A DNA stretch of 64,000 bases from Rhododendron vialii (lineage: Eukaryota > Streptophyta > Magnoliopsida > Ericales > Ericaceae): NCBI RefSeq assembly GCF_030253575.1, contig NC_080563.1, positions 20,891,001-20,955,000 on the forward strand, in the 5' to 3' direction. The translations under genes and the position numbers were made by a program. The number at the start of each line of letters is the position of its first letter. Within the stretch, counting starts at the first letter, position 1. Shown in pieces: positions 1 to 11,665 of the stretch. Below the pieces are notes generated by a model. The model was not told where the DNA came from, did no database searches, and was given only the letters and a program-made list of their open reading frames with translations.

Positions 1-3000
1 TTCTGGTAATTCTTTGGTAAGTACATTTATTTTTTTGCAGCAGTTATCAGTACATCAAATCTCAATTTGATCGTCACTTGAACTATCATTAAGAGAATGG
101 TATTCTGAAGATTTAATAATTTCTTCTCCATCGTCTGAATTACTTAGATTTTCTATCCTAAAAATTTCTAAAATTTGTTGTTTATCAGTATCAGATATAT
201 TAAGTTGATTGATTTTTGCTTTAACTTTACATTCATTTTTATAATGTCCTTTCTTACCACAGTTGTGACATGTAATATTACTTTTGTCATACTTTACATC
301 ACTGGTTGAATTTTTCTTTTTATTCTTTTGACTTTTAAGTTTTTCGTAATATTTATCTTTAGAGGATTATGATTTATTATTCCTAGAATACTTGTAATTT
401 TTACTTGTATTCTCAACTTTCTTATGATGTTTATGTTTTCTTCATGATGGTGCTACCGGAGGTAGACCGTATTGTTTACCAAAGTTTTCTAACTCATATT
501 TGGCTTTATTTTTATCTTTCTAGGCTTATTTACTAATTTTCATATCAATACACATTCTTAATCCTTCTTTCTGAATGGTACTAATAATGTCACCATATGT
601 GAACTTATCATATTCAATAACTCCTGTAGGTTGACTGAGGACATCTCTAATTTTGTGGGCAAATAAATTTGAGAGTCCGTTAATAAATTTTTCTTTCCAA
701 AATGACTTTGTACAATCATCTCTAAGCATTACTCTAGATATAAAAATATCTTTGTACCATCTAAAATCACTTAGTGTTGGACAATGTAAATTACTTAACT
801 GATCATGTATTCTAGAAGTAATGTTACTAGGTTTTCCAATAAAAATGTTTAATTATGGTATAGATAAGAGTATTAACTCCATCCGGTACTCCTGTGCCGA
901 CATCATTATCAAAAATTGGGAGACCATTTTCATCGATTTGGACGGCATGTTTTATCTCTTCATGTGACTCATTGGTGAGGTATTTATCCCACCATGCTTT
1001 TAACATTCCAATAAACCCAGAAGTTAATAAATCAACAATTTGTGATTGATTAAGGTTAGTATTACCCAAGTAACTATTGGCAACCATTGATATGTGATTT
1101 AACTTTTCTAATATTTGGTGTTCACTTAGATCATCAATATTCCACTCAAATAACTTATTTGAGGAAACAGAAAATTGATTAGTAAATTATTTTCTTCATA
1201 CTGTAGGTTAGAGGGGGTTGGCCTAGAGTACCAATTTTTGGTGAGACTGGTAGGATTTGTTGAGTGATTAAAAAGACAATCTATTTCTTGACCAGAGAAT
1301 TGTCTTTGTAGTTGTGAAATTTCTTCATCAGACGAAGTGGGTGAACTTTGACTAGAAGTACTAGTACCATGATTCTTTGTAATTGTGGTAACTTGAAGTG
1401 TTTCTGGTTGATTTAAAAAAAAAAAGTGTTTCTGGTTCCGATTTGATAGCCAACTTTGTCAATATTTTTTCAATTTTTTGAATATTTTGATTCTGATTTA
1501 TACTAATTCTTGATCTTTTTTCAGGAAGGTGTATAAGGGGTTTTTTTGTTTTACTAGACGAGGGGATGCTGCTAGATGATTCTTCCTCAATTTTAGTTTC
1601 TATTTTATCTAATTGTTTACTTATAGTCTTGAGACATTGATTAGTGTAGTTAATTTGTTCAACTATTCGTTTGCACTCAACTCTCTCATTTGGCAGTTTG
1701 AATGGAGATGCCGTTATAGATGATCCTTTGTAGGGGGGTTGGCCTAGAGTACCAATTTTTGGTGAGACTGGTAGGATTTGTTGAGTGATTAAAAAAACAA
1801 TTTATTTCTTGACCAGAGAATTGTCTTTGTAGTTGTGAAATTTCTTCATCAGAAGAAGTGGGTGAACTTTGACTAGAAGTACTAGTACCATGATTCTTTG
1901 TAATTGTGGTAACTTGAAGTGTTTCTGGTTGATTTTTTTTAAAAAAAAAAGTGTTTCTGATTCCGATTTGATAGTCAACTTTGTTAGTATTTCTTCAATT
2001 TTTTGAGGATTTTGATTCTGATTTATACTAATTCTTGATCTTTTTTCAGGAAGGTGTATAAGGGGTTTTTCTGTTTTACTAGACGAGGGGATGCTGCTAG
2101 ATGATTCTTTCTCAATTTTAGTTTCTATTTTATCTAATTGTAAACACTTATAGTCTTGAGACACTGATTAGTGTAGTTAATTTGTTCAACTATTTGTTTG
2201 CACTCAGCTCTCTCATTTGGCAGTTTGAATGGACATGTTGTTATAGATGATCCTTTGTAATCAATAATTATTGAATCTAAAGGAGGATGACTAGAAGTTA
2301 TGATAGTGTTGTCCGACTTTTTCCATTTCATTTTTGTAATAGTGTTGACTTTTTTTTATAGTAATGCTCTAAATAATCGAAAAAATAAACTTCCGCTCTT
2401 GTGTCTTCCATAAATCTTTCCCAATGAGCTATTATTTTCTCTTATTGACAAGGTGTATATTTATTAGCATATTCTTTTCTTTTTTGCTTATTTTCTTTTG
2501 ACTTAAATTCTAAGAATAATTTGTCAATATAAATATTAAAATCTTTATTTAAGACAAATAAAGACGAATCAACAGGGTTTGAGGTTACCTCTTCAAAATC
2601 AGTTTGAGTTGGAGACCCTTGGGAGGTGCCTTCTTCAAATTTTGACTGTGTAGAATAACAAGGTTTACTGATTTGTGAACTTGATTCAACACCTTTTAGT
2701 TTAACTCTAGGATCAAGTAAATTTCTATCTTGCTTAGGTATAGCAATTGAACTATTTGATCTGCTTAGTTCTTTAATTCTAAGAAGATGATTTATTCTTT
2801 GTTGATCAAAACTTATCTTTAACTGTACCATCTAGGTATTGTTGAATATAGTCTAGATCAATAGTATTATTTTGCATTTTTTGTAGGTAACTTTCATTTT
2901 CACTAAGCCAACTGGCTGGTAGCTGGATATCACTCCAGGAGATAGTTTTGGGTACTTGTATATTAGCATTAGTGCTACTTTGTATGAGTACAGTTTTATC

Positions 3001-3800
3001 CTTTGGACTTTCGACTATGGCATGAATATTCAAATTAGTTTTCATACATTTATAATAAATACGGTAAATCAAGGCAATTGATTGACTTCCTTCGAGCATT
3101 TGAGTAATTGCTCCGGCAGTTTGAATATTTAAAGTTAAGGCTTTCAAAATATTCTTGTCTTTTAGACTAAGAGGTAAATCAGGGTAACAGTTAAAATAAA
3201 CTGGACCATTATGTAAGCTTGACTCCATTAATCCTAACAGACTATCACTGTAGACTGTGAATCTACTATCTCTTAAGGATAATAAGACTGAAGAGTTTAG
3301 TCCTTTTCTTGTAAGGGGTTTAATGAATACTTGTACTAATCCTACATGAATATAGCTATATCCTCTTTCGAAGTGTCGTTTGACTGATTCGTTACTAAAA
3401 AGTGTGCTTATTTCTTCTTGTTTAGTAATAGCATAAACATGTTCTACAGTTTTTACTGCTTGATTAGTTCTAAAAGTATCTTCTAAAAAACTTGTTTTGT
3501 AAATTTCTTTTACTGGGGTTTTGGGTATATTCTAATTTTCTAATTCTGTATTTAAATCTTGGTACTCATGTTCTTCTTGATTGACTATGTCTGAAAATTC
3601 AAATAACAAAACCATTGAGGAGCTAGCTGAAGAACTACACTTGAATAATCTATTTATTGTGCTTAATCCTAGAGATTTTTCTTTCAATATTTTAATCTTA
3701 GATTACCAAGTTTAAGACCTATCCTGTACACACTCATACCCTAGTTTTAATCCTATTATTCTCGACTGCCTCACAATAGGACTTACACATACTGATAGAT
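1..3800 (-). mobile_element. Endogenous pararetrovirus fossil (Caulimoviridae), partial
   Basis: Minus-strand relic continuing past the left edge. In coding order it shows a caulimovirid movement-protein region (about 3600-2400, with the family-like stretch ALIYRIYYKCMKTN), then a coat-protein-like region ending in a zinc knuckle CHNCGKKGHYKNEC (CX2CX4HX4C) at about 229-268 followed by an acidic tail. This movement protein then coat protein order in one polyprotein is known for petuvirus- and florendovirus-type members; protease and reverse transcriptase would lie outside the window. The copy is broken, with at least half a dozen breaks and an internal duplicated segment, so it looks old. The genus is uncertain. 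The family call rests on recognised motifs, not a search. Confidence 0.72.
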
Positions 3801-3892
3801 AACAACTTAGGTGACCATTGACAGAATGCTCAAACGATGATAGCAAAATTAAAATACTAATTGAAAATTCAATAGGAATAAAAACAACTTAC

Positions 3893-4130
<238 letters not shown>

Positions 4131-4142
4131 TACGGATCCTAT

Positions 4143-4475
4143 AAAGGATCCCTTATTTTAATAAAATGCGGATCTTTCCTTTCCCGATCGAAGTTCGATA
4201 ATCCGAACCACTCAATGTGTTTAGATTGTGATTTTAAGGATTCTCGTGAGAAATCACCAAAAAAAAAAAATCTAGAAAGTGCTTCATTCGAGTAGTTTTT
4301 ATTGAACGGTTCAATGAAAAACTGTTCGAATGAAATACTTCCCTTTTTTTTTTTTTCTAATTTCTCGTGGAAACTTTTAAAATCATGTTTTGAACACATT
4401 GAACGGTTCGGATCATCGAAATTTGATCTAAAAAAGGGAAGTCCGCATTTTAATAAAATAAGGGATCCCTCATAA
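4143..4475. mobile_element. Foldback MITE, copy 1
   Basis: The two halves are near-complete inverted repeats. The ends read GGGATCCCTTATTTTAATAA and its complement. Toward the centre come an AGAAATCA block, poly-A/T, the core ATTGAACGGTTCAATG and the mirrored arm. No coding capacity. It is flanked by AT microsatellite on the right, which fits TA-target insertion but makes the duplication unreadable. Confidence 0.8.
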
Positions 4476-4507
4476 GATATATATATATATATATATATAC
4501 AGTCAGG

Positions 4508-4848
4508 TTCCGGTGAGGGATCCCTTACTTTTTTAAAATGCGGGACTTTCCTTCCCGATTGAATTTCGATGATCCGAGCCGCTCAAAGTGATCAGAACGT
4601 GATTTTAAGGGTCCCCGCGAGAAATCAGCAAAAAAAAAGACCGGGAAGGGCTTCATCCGAGCAGTTTTCATTGAACGGTTCAAAAAAAACTGCTCGGATG
4701 AAGCCCTTCCCGGTCATTTTTTTTGCTGATTTCTCGCGGGGACCCTTAAAATCACGTTCTGCACACATTGAACGGTTCGGATTTTCAAAATTTGATCGGA
4801 AAATGAAAGTCCCTCATTTTAAAAAAATGAGGGATCCCTCACTTGATA
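4508..4848. mobile_element. Foldback MITE, copy 2
   Basis: Best-preserved copy. The inner arms (GACCGGGAAGGGCTTCATCC / GGATGAAGCCCTTCCCGGTC) are almost perfect complements around the ATTGAACGGTTC core, and the outer ends are GAGGGATCCCTTAC / TGAGGGATCCCTCA. As RNA it would form one hairpin of roughly 150 bp. It lies between two AT microsatellites. Confidence 0.85.
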
Positions 4849-4851
4849 ATT

Positions 4852-4855
<4 letters not shown>

Positions 4856-4912
<57 letters not shown>
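4856..4912. repeat. (AT)n microsatellite
   Basis: About 55 nt of AT dinucleotides between foldback copies 2 and 3. Confidence 0.95.
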
Positions 4913-4915
<3 letters not shown>

Positions 4916-4952
4916 CAGAACACACCATAGATATGATATGTATATATATATA

Positions 4953-5331
4953 CGGGGCGGTTCCGGGGACACTAAAAAAAACACCTAAAAAAACACCCCA
5001 TAGCTCCCGATCAAATTTTGATGATCCGAGCCATTCAATGTGATCAGAACGTGATTTTAAGGGTACCCGTGAGAAATCAACAAAAAAAATGACCGGAAAG
5101 GGCTTGATCCGAACAGTTTCGAACAGTTTTTTATTGAACGGTTTAAATAAAAACTGCTCAAATCAAGCCTTTCCGTGTCATATTTTTTGCTAATTTCTCG
5201 CGGGCACCCTTAAAATCACATTCTGCACACATTGAACGGTTCGGATCATAAAAATTTGATCGGAAACTATGAGATTGAGATTTGGGGTGTTTTTTTAGGT
5301 GTTTTTTGGGGTGTCCCTTGAACCGTCCCGA
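4953..5331. mobile_element. Foldback MITE, copy 3 (variant ends)
   Basis: Same inner arms and ATTGAACGGTTT core as its neighbours, but different termini. The outer ends are GGGACACTAAAAAAAACACC on the left and the complement (GGTGTTTTTTGGGGTGTCCC) on the right. It therefore represents a subfamily that exchanged its ends. Confidence 0.78.
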
Positions 5332-5334
5332 TAC

Positions 5335-5378
<44 letters not shown>
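5332..5378. repeat. (CATA)n/(AT)n microsatellite
   Basis: Short CATA tetranucleotide run passing into AT dinucleotides between two foldback MITEs. Confidence 0.9.
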
Positions 5379-5380
<2 letters not shown>

Positions 5381-5393
5381 TTCCGTTTTTCAT

Positions 5394-5737
5394 GAGAGGT
5401 CCTCATTTTAGTTAAAATACGAATTTCCCCATTTCTTCTATTTTCCAATCGAATTTCGATGATCCAAGCCGCTTAATGTGATCAGAACATGATTTAAGGG
5501 TACTCATTAGAAATCAGTAAAAAAAAAAAAACCGAAAAAGGCTTCATCCGAACAGTTTTTTATTAAATAGTTCAATAAAAAATTGCTCAAATCAAGCTCT
5601 TTCCAGTAATATGTTTTATCGATTTCTCGCGAATACCTTTAAAAAATACCTTTAAAATTTTATTCTGAACACATTGAACGGCTTGGATGATTGAAATTCG
5701 ATCGGAAAAGGGGGTCCGCATTTTAAGAGGTCATCTC
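5394..5737. mobile_element. Foldback MITE, copy 4
   Basis: Diverged member of the same family. The arms meet around ATTAAATAGTTCAATAAAAA; the outer ends (GAGGTCCTCATTTTAG...) pair with a right end reading TTTTAAGAGGTCA. A short internal duplication of the ACCTTTAAAA segment is present in the right arm. Confidence 0.7.
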
Positions 5738-6060
5738 TTAAAATGTGGACCTCTCAATTTCTTCTAATTTTTTGATCAAATTTTGTTGATCCAAGCCGCT
5801 CAATGTGTTCAGAATGTGATTTTAAAGTTTTTTTTTAGAAATCGACAAAAATAATGACTGGAAAGGGCTTAATTTGAGTAATTTTTTATTGAACCATTCA
5901 ATAAAAACTACTCAAATCAAGCCCTTCCCAATCATTATTTTTGCCGATTTCTCTCAAGTACCCTTAAAATCACGTTATAAATACATTGAGCGGCTCAGAT
6001 TATCGAAATTAAATCGGTAAAAGGGAGCCCACATTTTAAGAGGTACTCATTTCAAACTTT
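5738..6060. mobile_element. Foldback MITE, copy 5
   Basis: Directly abuts copy 4 with no spacer. The arms TGACTGGAAAGGGCTTAATT and its complement flank the core ATTGAACCATTCAAT. The end sequence TCTTAAAATGTGGACC is shared with copy 4's right end in mirror image. Confidence 0.7.
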
Positions 6061-6068
6061 CCCTATAT

Positions 6069-6322
6069 ATATAAGGGATCCCTGATTTTGTTACCGTCCG
6101 GACCTTGTGCAGAAGTCCACTTTTTCGATCAAATTTCAATGATTCAAACCGTTCAATGTGTTTAAAATGTGTTTTTTAGGGTACCCGCAAGAAATTAGCA
6201 AAAAATATGTCCGGGAAGGCTTGATCTGAGCAGTTTTTCCTAAAAAACGCATTTTATGAAAAACTACTCAGATCAAGCTCTTCCCAGTCATATTGTTTGT
6301 CAATTTCTCCTGGGTACCTTTA
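6069..6322. mobile_element. Foldback MITE, copy 6, left part
   Basis: Begins AAGGGATCCCTGATTTTGTT and runs through the central arms. It stops abruptly at TTA, where the Harbinger element is inserted. The missing right terminus is found at 12580-12670, whose end is the complement of this start. Confidence 0.8.
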
Positions 6323-7222
6323 GGGCCCATTTGATAACTGGCTTGTGGGTTGGGTTGGGATTATGAATCCCATGGGTCTCACAATTCTTTGTTTTGTTAC
6401 ACATTTGAGGTTAGGATTGGAAAGCCCAAGGGACTACCAGTCCAGTCATTTGGGGGTATTGGGAATCCTCTCATGGACTTGGTATTGGTAGTCCAATCCA
6501 CACTTCTCCAATGTGAAAGACAAAGATAGCCTTGCTTAGTCCAGTCCACACTCCTGCAGCTTATAAGCACAAACCCTAGCCCCCATCCTTTTCTCTCACG
6601 ATCAGACAAAAACAATAGCTACTGGTAACATACGACATACGACACCATCTTGGCTGGAAATTCGAAATACCTAGCTCCAACAAGTAAGAAAACCTAGTTA
6701 TTTTTCTAGAGAAAAAGATCACAGATTTTAGTTCTTGTTTTGAGTTCCATTAAACACGAAAAAAATAGCTGAAACTCTTCCCTTTATTATTTTTCTGAAG
6801 AATGTTTGAACGATGATTTCTGCTTTTTAAGTTGTTAAAATTTGGACTTGTACTATATACCTTTGGAGAATGCATGCTGTGAATGTTTTTTTTAGATCGG
6901 CAAAAAAATTTATCTTAAAAACCTTGATAGGGTACATTAAGAAAAAGAAGCGAGAAAGAGAATCAAGCCAAACTTCATAATGTTGTGAATGTTTGTGATT
7001 CAAAATCATACTCCTCTAAAGTTCACAAAATTTTTAATTGCTCATTCCATTTTTTATCTTATATTTCACAAATTGCTAATCAACTGACTTTTGAATACCC
7101 ATAGTTATTCTCACTTTGTTTTCATAGTACTGGATTTGATTGACCTACTCACATGTTCTGTTATATGTGTATGAAAGTATACCTGTAGTCTATTCCTTTT
7201 CACTGTATTCATCGTTGTATAG

Positions 7223-10199
7223 ATGGACAATGACGAGGAGGAAGTTGAGCAGATGGAACTAATGCATGCATTCTTGGCACTACAATATCTTGTCGCTTCC
7301 ATAAACTTTGTGTGTGCTCTATTTGTGGTCTTCATGCATGTTGCATTGGAAAACCCCCGACCTAGGTTTACTATCGCTAGGTCTCCGCATCCATTCCGAA
7401 TTCAATTAGACAATTTGAATAAATTGTTTAAAGGTAATGAATCATATTGTTTTGACCAACTTCGATTGACAAAAGCGGCATTCATGACGTTATGCACAAT
7501 GACAAGAAGTGTAGGGTTATCTGATTCAAGGTATGTTGTATTGGAGGAGAAGTTAGCAATGTTTATGTCAACCCTAGCCCATCACAAAAAGAATCGGGTC
7601 ATCAAGTATGACTTCACAAGAAGTGGTCATACTGTTAGTAAGTACTTCTGCTTAGGTTCCGAACCTCGCCTTCCAATAAGGTTGAAACACCCCAAGCGTA
7701 GGGCTAGGTCGTCGATAGCATAATATCCGGAAGTCCGAGATCGTACCCACAGAGAATCGAAATATAGCTAGTTTGGATTGTAGGTTTATATGGTAGAGTC
7801 TGGCGTTCAAGACGGCCAACTTGATTTTGCTTTAAAAGTGAAAACTAAGGAAAAGACTAGAAATGAGCTTAATTAACTTAAAAGAGGCAAGTCGAGGGAT
7901 CATCCATCCCTTGACAAAGGCCGCTACCGGTTCTCGATTATAACTCAAGCGAGAGTCACGATCACGTGCTCACACCCGGAACATTTAACTTTAATGACTA
8001 CGTTTGTCAAAAGATGTGATTAAACGGAACTAAACAAACCTATTTTTGCTAATGTATCTAACACGTAGGAGGCCACGAGCCCTCGGTACGTCGCTTGCCA
8101 AGACCGCTTGACTAAACTTCATACCAAGGAGTTAACACCCCTCGCTTAGACCAAAATGACTAGGTTAATCCAATTCCAAAAACCATGATTTTAAGCCCGA
8201 AGTTTCGAGAACCAAATAACTGCCTAGATCTTTAGGATAGATTAGCCCAAGACTTAGCCAAAATACTACTCACACATAGCTAAAAGACTAGACATGGTAA
8301 GAAAATGGAGCGAAAGATTTAACCGAAGAAAACAAAACTAAACTTGATTTATGCAAAGATCCGAAGCGTAGCTACAACATTAATAAACGAGAAATTAACA
8401 TAAGACAAATACTTACTTGAGTTCTTGAAGAAATTAACACAAAAGCTTGAAGAACAACAATGGAGTTCTCTAGGAAAAAAGAAAGACTTAGGCCTAAATC
8501 TAACTAAAATGGCCCTCCCTACCATATATGGCATATAAGCCTATTTATAGGGCCCTAAAGTTAAGTTACAAAGGACTAAAAAGTCCCCAAAATATTCCAA
8601 AAATATTCCATAAATGGAAAGTAGAAAAAGTAGCAAAAACGTGAATATTTTCTACAGGATGAACCGGTGCTGGCCAAATCCCAGTACCGGTACAAGGCCT
8701 TCAATAATGCTAAAAAACACCAACTCTGGACAGCATGAACCGGTACTGGGCAATCCCCAGTACCGGTACAAGATTGACAGATTTTTTGGGCAACTTCGCA
8801 GGTTCACTCCGGACACTCCCAAACTCGGATTTAGGCGTTCTTTGAACCGTTGGAAAGCTCGTCAAGCCTACTTTCTAACCCAAGTGGTTTGGATCAAAAG
8901 TAATTTTTACATCAAAAGTTATGACAATTCTACCCTCAGCACGTCGGAAGATGAGTAGCTTTAGTAAAATCCTCACTTCTTCTTCAATTCCCTTGACTCT
9001 TGAGCGACCCGAGCAACCTCCAAACCATTTTTCGAGCACCACAATGGGCCTTGAGTACTTGGGTGCACCTGGAGCATTTCTTGGCGTTCAAACGCGCCTT
9101 ATTTATACGAATTACCTGAAACACACAAAAACCTACCTTACGTGCAATATCACTATAAAAGCTAAATAAATGCGAGATAAAACAACGCAAAATGGGACTA
9201 GTCACACCAAATATCTACAATATTGGGTGCTCATCAACTTCATGAGGTACTTCTGGCTCTAATACGCCTCCACGGCGTTCTTTTTAAGGCACCAAAGCCT
9301 ATTCCAGCTAATTGTACGGATGAAAGGTGGAAGTGGTTTCAGGTAATTGTCTGAAAATCGTGTCAGTTACAAATTAGCCTTAGTTCAATAGTTGGTTTAC
9401 ATATTTTTTTCCCCATTTTGATAGAATTGTCTTGGAGCACTGGATGGGACATACATTAACGTCCGCGTTGCAGCTACGGATAAACCCAGGTATAGAACAA
9501 GAAAGGGGGAAATAGCCACCAATGTTTTGGGTGTTTGTGCCCCAGACACCCAATTTATTTATGTATTGCCGGGGTGGGAAGGTTCTGCATCAGATTCTAG
9601 GATACTTAGAGATGACGTCACTAGACAACATGGCTTGAGAGTGCCTACTGGTATGATTTTTTCATTGTCAACATTATAAAAAGTGACATTCCAAAACTAG
9701 TTCTATATTCTAAGTATAACATGTGTTCACAGGTCACTACTATCTGGTAGATGCGGGGTACACAAATGGGGAGGGTTTCCTAGCACCGTATAGAGGTCAA
9801 CGATATCACTTGTCCACATGGAGACACGGGCGTACCCCTACTTCTCCCCAAGAGTTTTTCAACATGAAACACGCTTCTGCTCGTAATGTGGTTGAGAGAA
9901 CATTTGGCATTCTTAAAGCGAGGTGGGCAATTTTGAGGTCTCATTCTTACTTTCCTATCTGGACTCAATGTCATATAATCACTGCATGTTGCCTTCTCCA
10001 CAACTTCATAACACGCGAAATGCCCAATGATCCATTTGCACAAGTAAATGATAACCAACAAGAGGCACATGAAACCGAAGAAGATGAGTTCATTGATGTT
10101 GTGGAACCCACCAACCAATGGAGTGAATGGAGGACCACATTGGCCACTCAGATGTTTAATGAGTGGCAGGCCAACAGGGCTCATGGGAATTTTACTTAG
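7223..10199 (+). pseudogene. Harbinger DDE transposase, split by an LTR insertion
   Basis: Exon 1 runs 7223-7648 and resumes at 9242-9342. Exon 2 is 9425-9650 and exon 3 is 9733-10199, all with GT/AG borders. The nuclease motifs are readable: GALDGTYI (first Asp), LVDAGYTNGEG (second Asp) and NVVERTFGILKARW (Glu), the usual Harbinger DDE set. The N-terminal part carries the family's helix-rich region (FDQLRLTKAAFMTL). An LTR-type insertion at 7649-9236 separates SKYF from HEVLLAL, so no full protein can be made as it stands. Apart from that insertion the frames are open, which suggests the element was active fairly recently. The start at 7223 is the first ATG in frame and is preceded by a possible splice acceptor, so an upstream exon is possible. 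Confidence 0.88.
7649..9236. mobile_element. Probable solo LTR
   Basis: Insertion beginning TG and ending CA, flanked by a perfect 5-bp duplication ACTTC (7644-7648 and 9237-9241), inside the Harbinger transposase exon. These are the marks of an LTR retrotransposon end. No internal coding region is seen, so a solo LTR of about 1.6 kb fits best. It contains paired inverted CCAGTACCGGT / ACCGGTACTGG motifs at about 8660-8775. The family is not recognisable. It must be younger than the Harbinger insertion. Confidence 0.7.
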
Positions 10200-10448
10200 C
10201 CTTAGTTCAATAGTTGGTTTTTAATTACTGTACCGTATCACGTGGCTTGTATTTGACATTCTTAAGGCTTTGCCATTTGTATTCTATGTGTGAGTTGGAA
10301 TTTTTCTTATTGTAATGAATTATGTGCTTTGTATTATTTTAATTTTCGTTTTCCTCTTAGACATTTGTATTCTATTTATGTGCGAGAGGTGAAAATTTTT
10401 ATAGGGTAATGAATCATTTTATACTTGTGTATTCGAAACCACATAGGA

Positions 10449-11294
10449 ATGCCTAAGAAGAGTGATGGAAAAGCAGCTAGGAGGTTTTGGAATAAGCGTG
10501 AAGAGGAATTCCTCCTGAATACTATGAAAGATTTGGTCATTGAGAATGCTATGTGGAAGCTTGATTGTGGAATGTTTAAGGGAGGCTTCTTCAAAGAGTG
10601 TGAGAAAAAAATCATACTCCGTTTTCCTGGCACTGACCTGAGGGCAAGTCCTCACATTGATTCGAAGATCAAGACGTGGAGGAAACAATATAATCTACTG
10701 CAAGACATGATCCAATCCAGTGGCTTTGGGTGGGACGATAGTGAGAAAATGGTACTTGTAGACAGTGATGATGTATGGGAGAATTATGTCAGGGTATATA
10801 CCTAAACTTTAACTTTATTTTATATACTTTTTGAACTCATTTACATACACTAAATGAAAAATATTGTGTAGAGGGTCTCTGATGCCAAGGGAATGAGGAA
10901 CAAGCCCTTCCCATACTATGATGACTGGCTCACTCTCTTTGGCAAGGATAGAGCCAATAGAAATCTTGCTAAGGCACTGGCGGAGACCGTTGCTGCTATG
11001 GTGGGGGAGCCATCTACTACCGAGCAAGGGTACTATTCCCCTGTTATGGACTTCTCCTTGGGTGGTGACACAGAATTTCCTCTGGGTCGTGGTACGGAGT
11101 TTTCTGTCCCCCATAATACTCCTCAATCAGCTGCACCTAGCTCCTCTAACATGGTGGGAAAGAAAAGAGCAAGAGCAGATGACGAAATATCAAAGGGGCT
11201 CTCTAACATGGCTGAAGCTTTTGGAACTTTTTTTCAGGATGTGAACAATACGATGGCTGAAATTGCACATAGGGTAGGCTATGCTCACGACTAG
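10449..11294 (+). pseudogene. Harbinger Myb/SANT-like DNA-binding protein
   Basis: Second Harbinger protein. It helps the transposase bind the transposon ends in this superfamily. Exon 1 is 10449-10793 (115 codons): a Myb/SANT-like domain with ARRFWNKREEEFLLNTM, then HIDSKIKTWRKQYNLL and GFGWDDSEKMV. Exon 2 starts at 10872 after GTGTAG with RNKPFPYYDDWLTLFGKDRA. A basic stretch GKKRARADDE (probable nuclear signal) follows. A TAG at 11292-11294 ends the frame early. The same frame stays open beyond it to a TGA near 11472, reading LTKLPLDVSDRLKAASMIV, so the original C-terminus was about 60 residues longer. Confidence 0.82.
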
Positions 11295-11497
11295 TCCAAA
11301 ACAAGGGGGCTAGTGAATGACGCACTCACAAAATTGCCACTTGATGTCAGCGATAGGTTGAAGGCTGCATCCATGATTGTGGACAAACCCCAACGTGTGG
11401 ACTTGTTCTTCAGCTTCAAAAAGGAGGAGGATAAGGTGGAGTGGGTGAACTTGTTCTTGATCGGGCTTGTTTGAGAAAGGTAACAAGTGGTCCTATG

Positions 11498-11665
11498 AAA
11501 AACTTATATATTTTGTATATGTTGTAGTTAGGGAATGTTTTTGGCTAAATATTCGCGCCCACCCCACCCCCCCCCCCCCCCCCCCGCGGGTTAACTTATA
11601 TATTTTGTATATGTTGTAGTTGGGGTATGTTTTTGGCTTATTATCCCCCCTCCCCCCGCCCGGGT
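11498..11665. repeat. Two-copy tandem repeat with poly-C tract
   Basis: The block AACTTATATATTTTGTATAT with its continuation GTTGTAGTTRGGGWATGTTT occurs at about 11498-11543 and 11591-11636. The copies are separated by a C homopolymer (19 nt at 11567-11585) and followed by a second C-rich run. Confidence 0.85.

Noticed and set aside
8614-8958. 114-codon frame
   Set aside because: Lies wholly inside the solo-LTR candidate and reads through its inverted repeats; not a gene.
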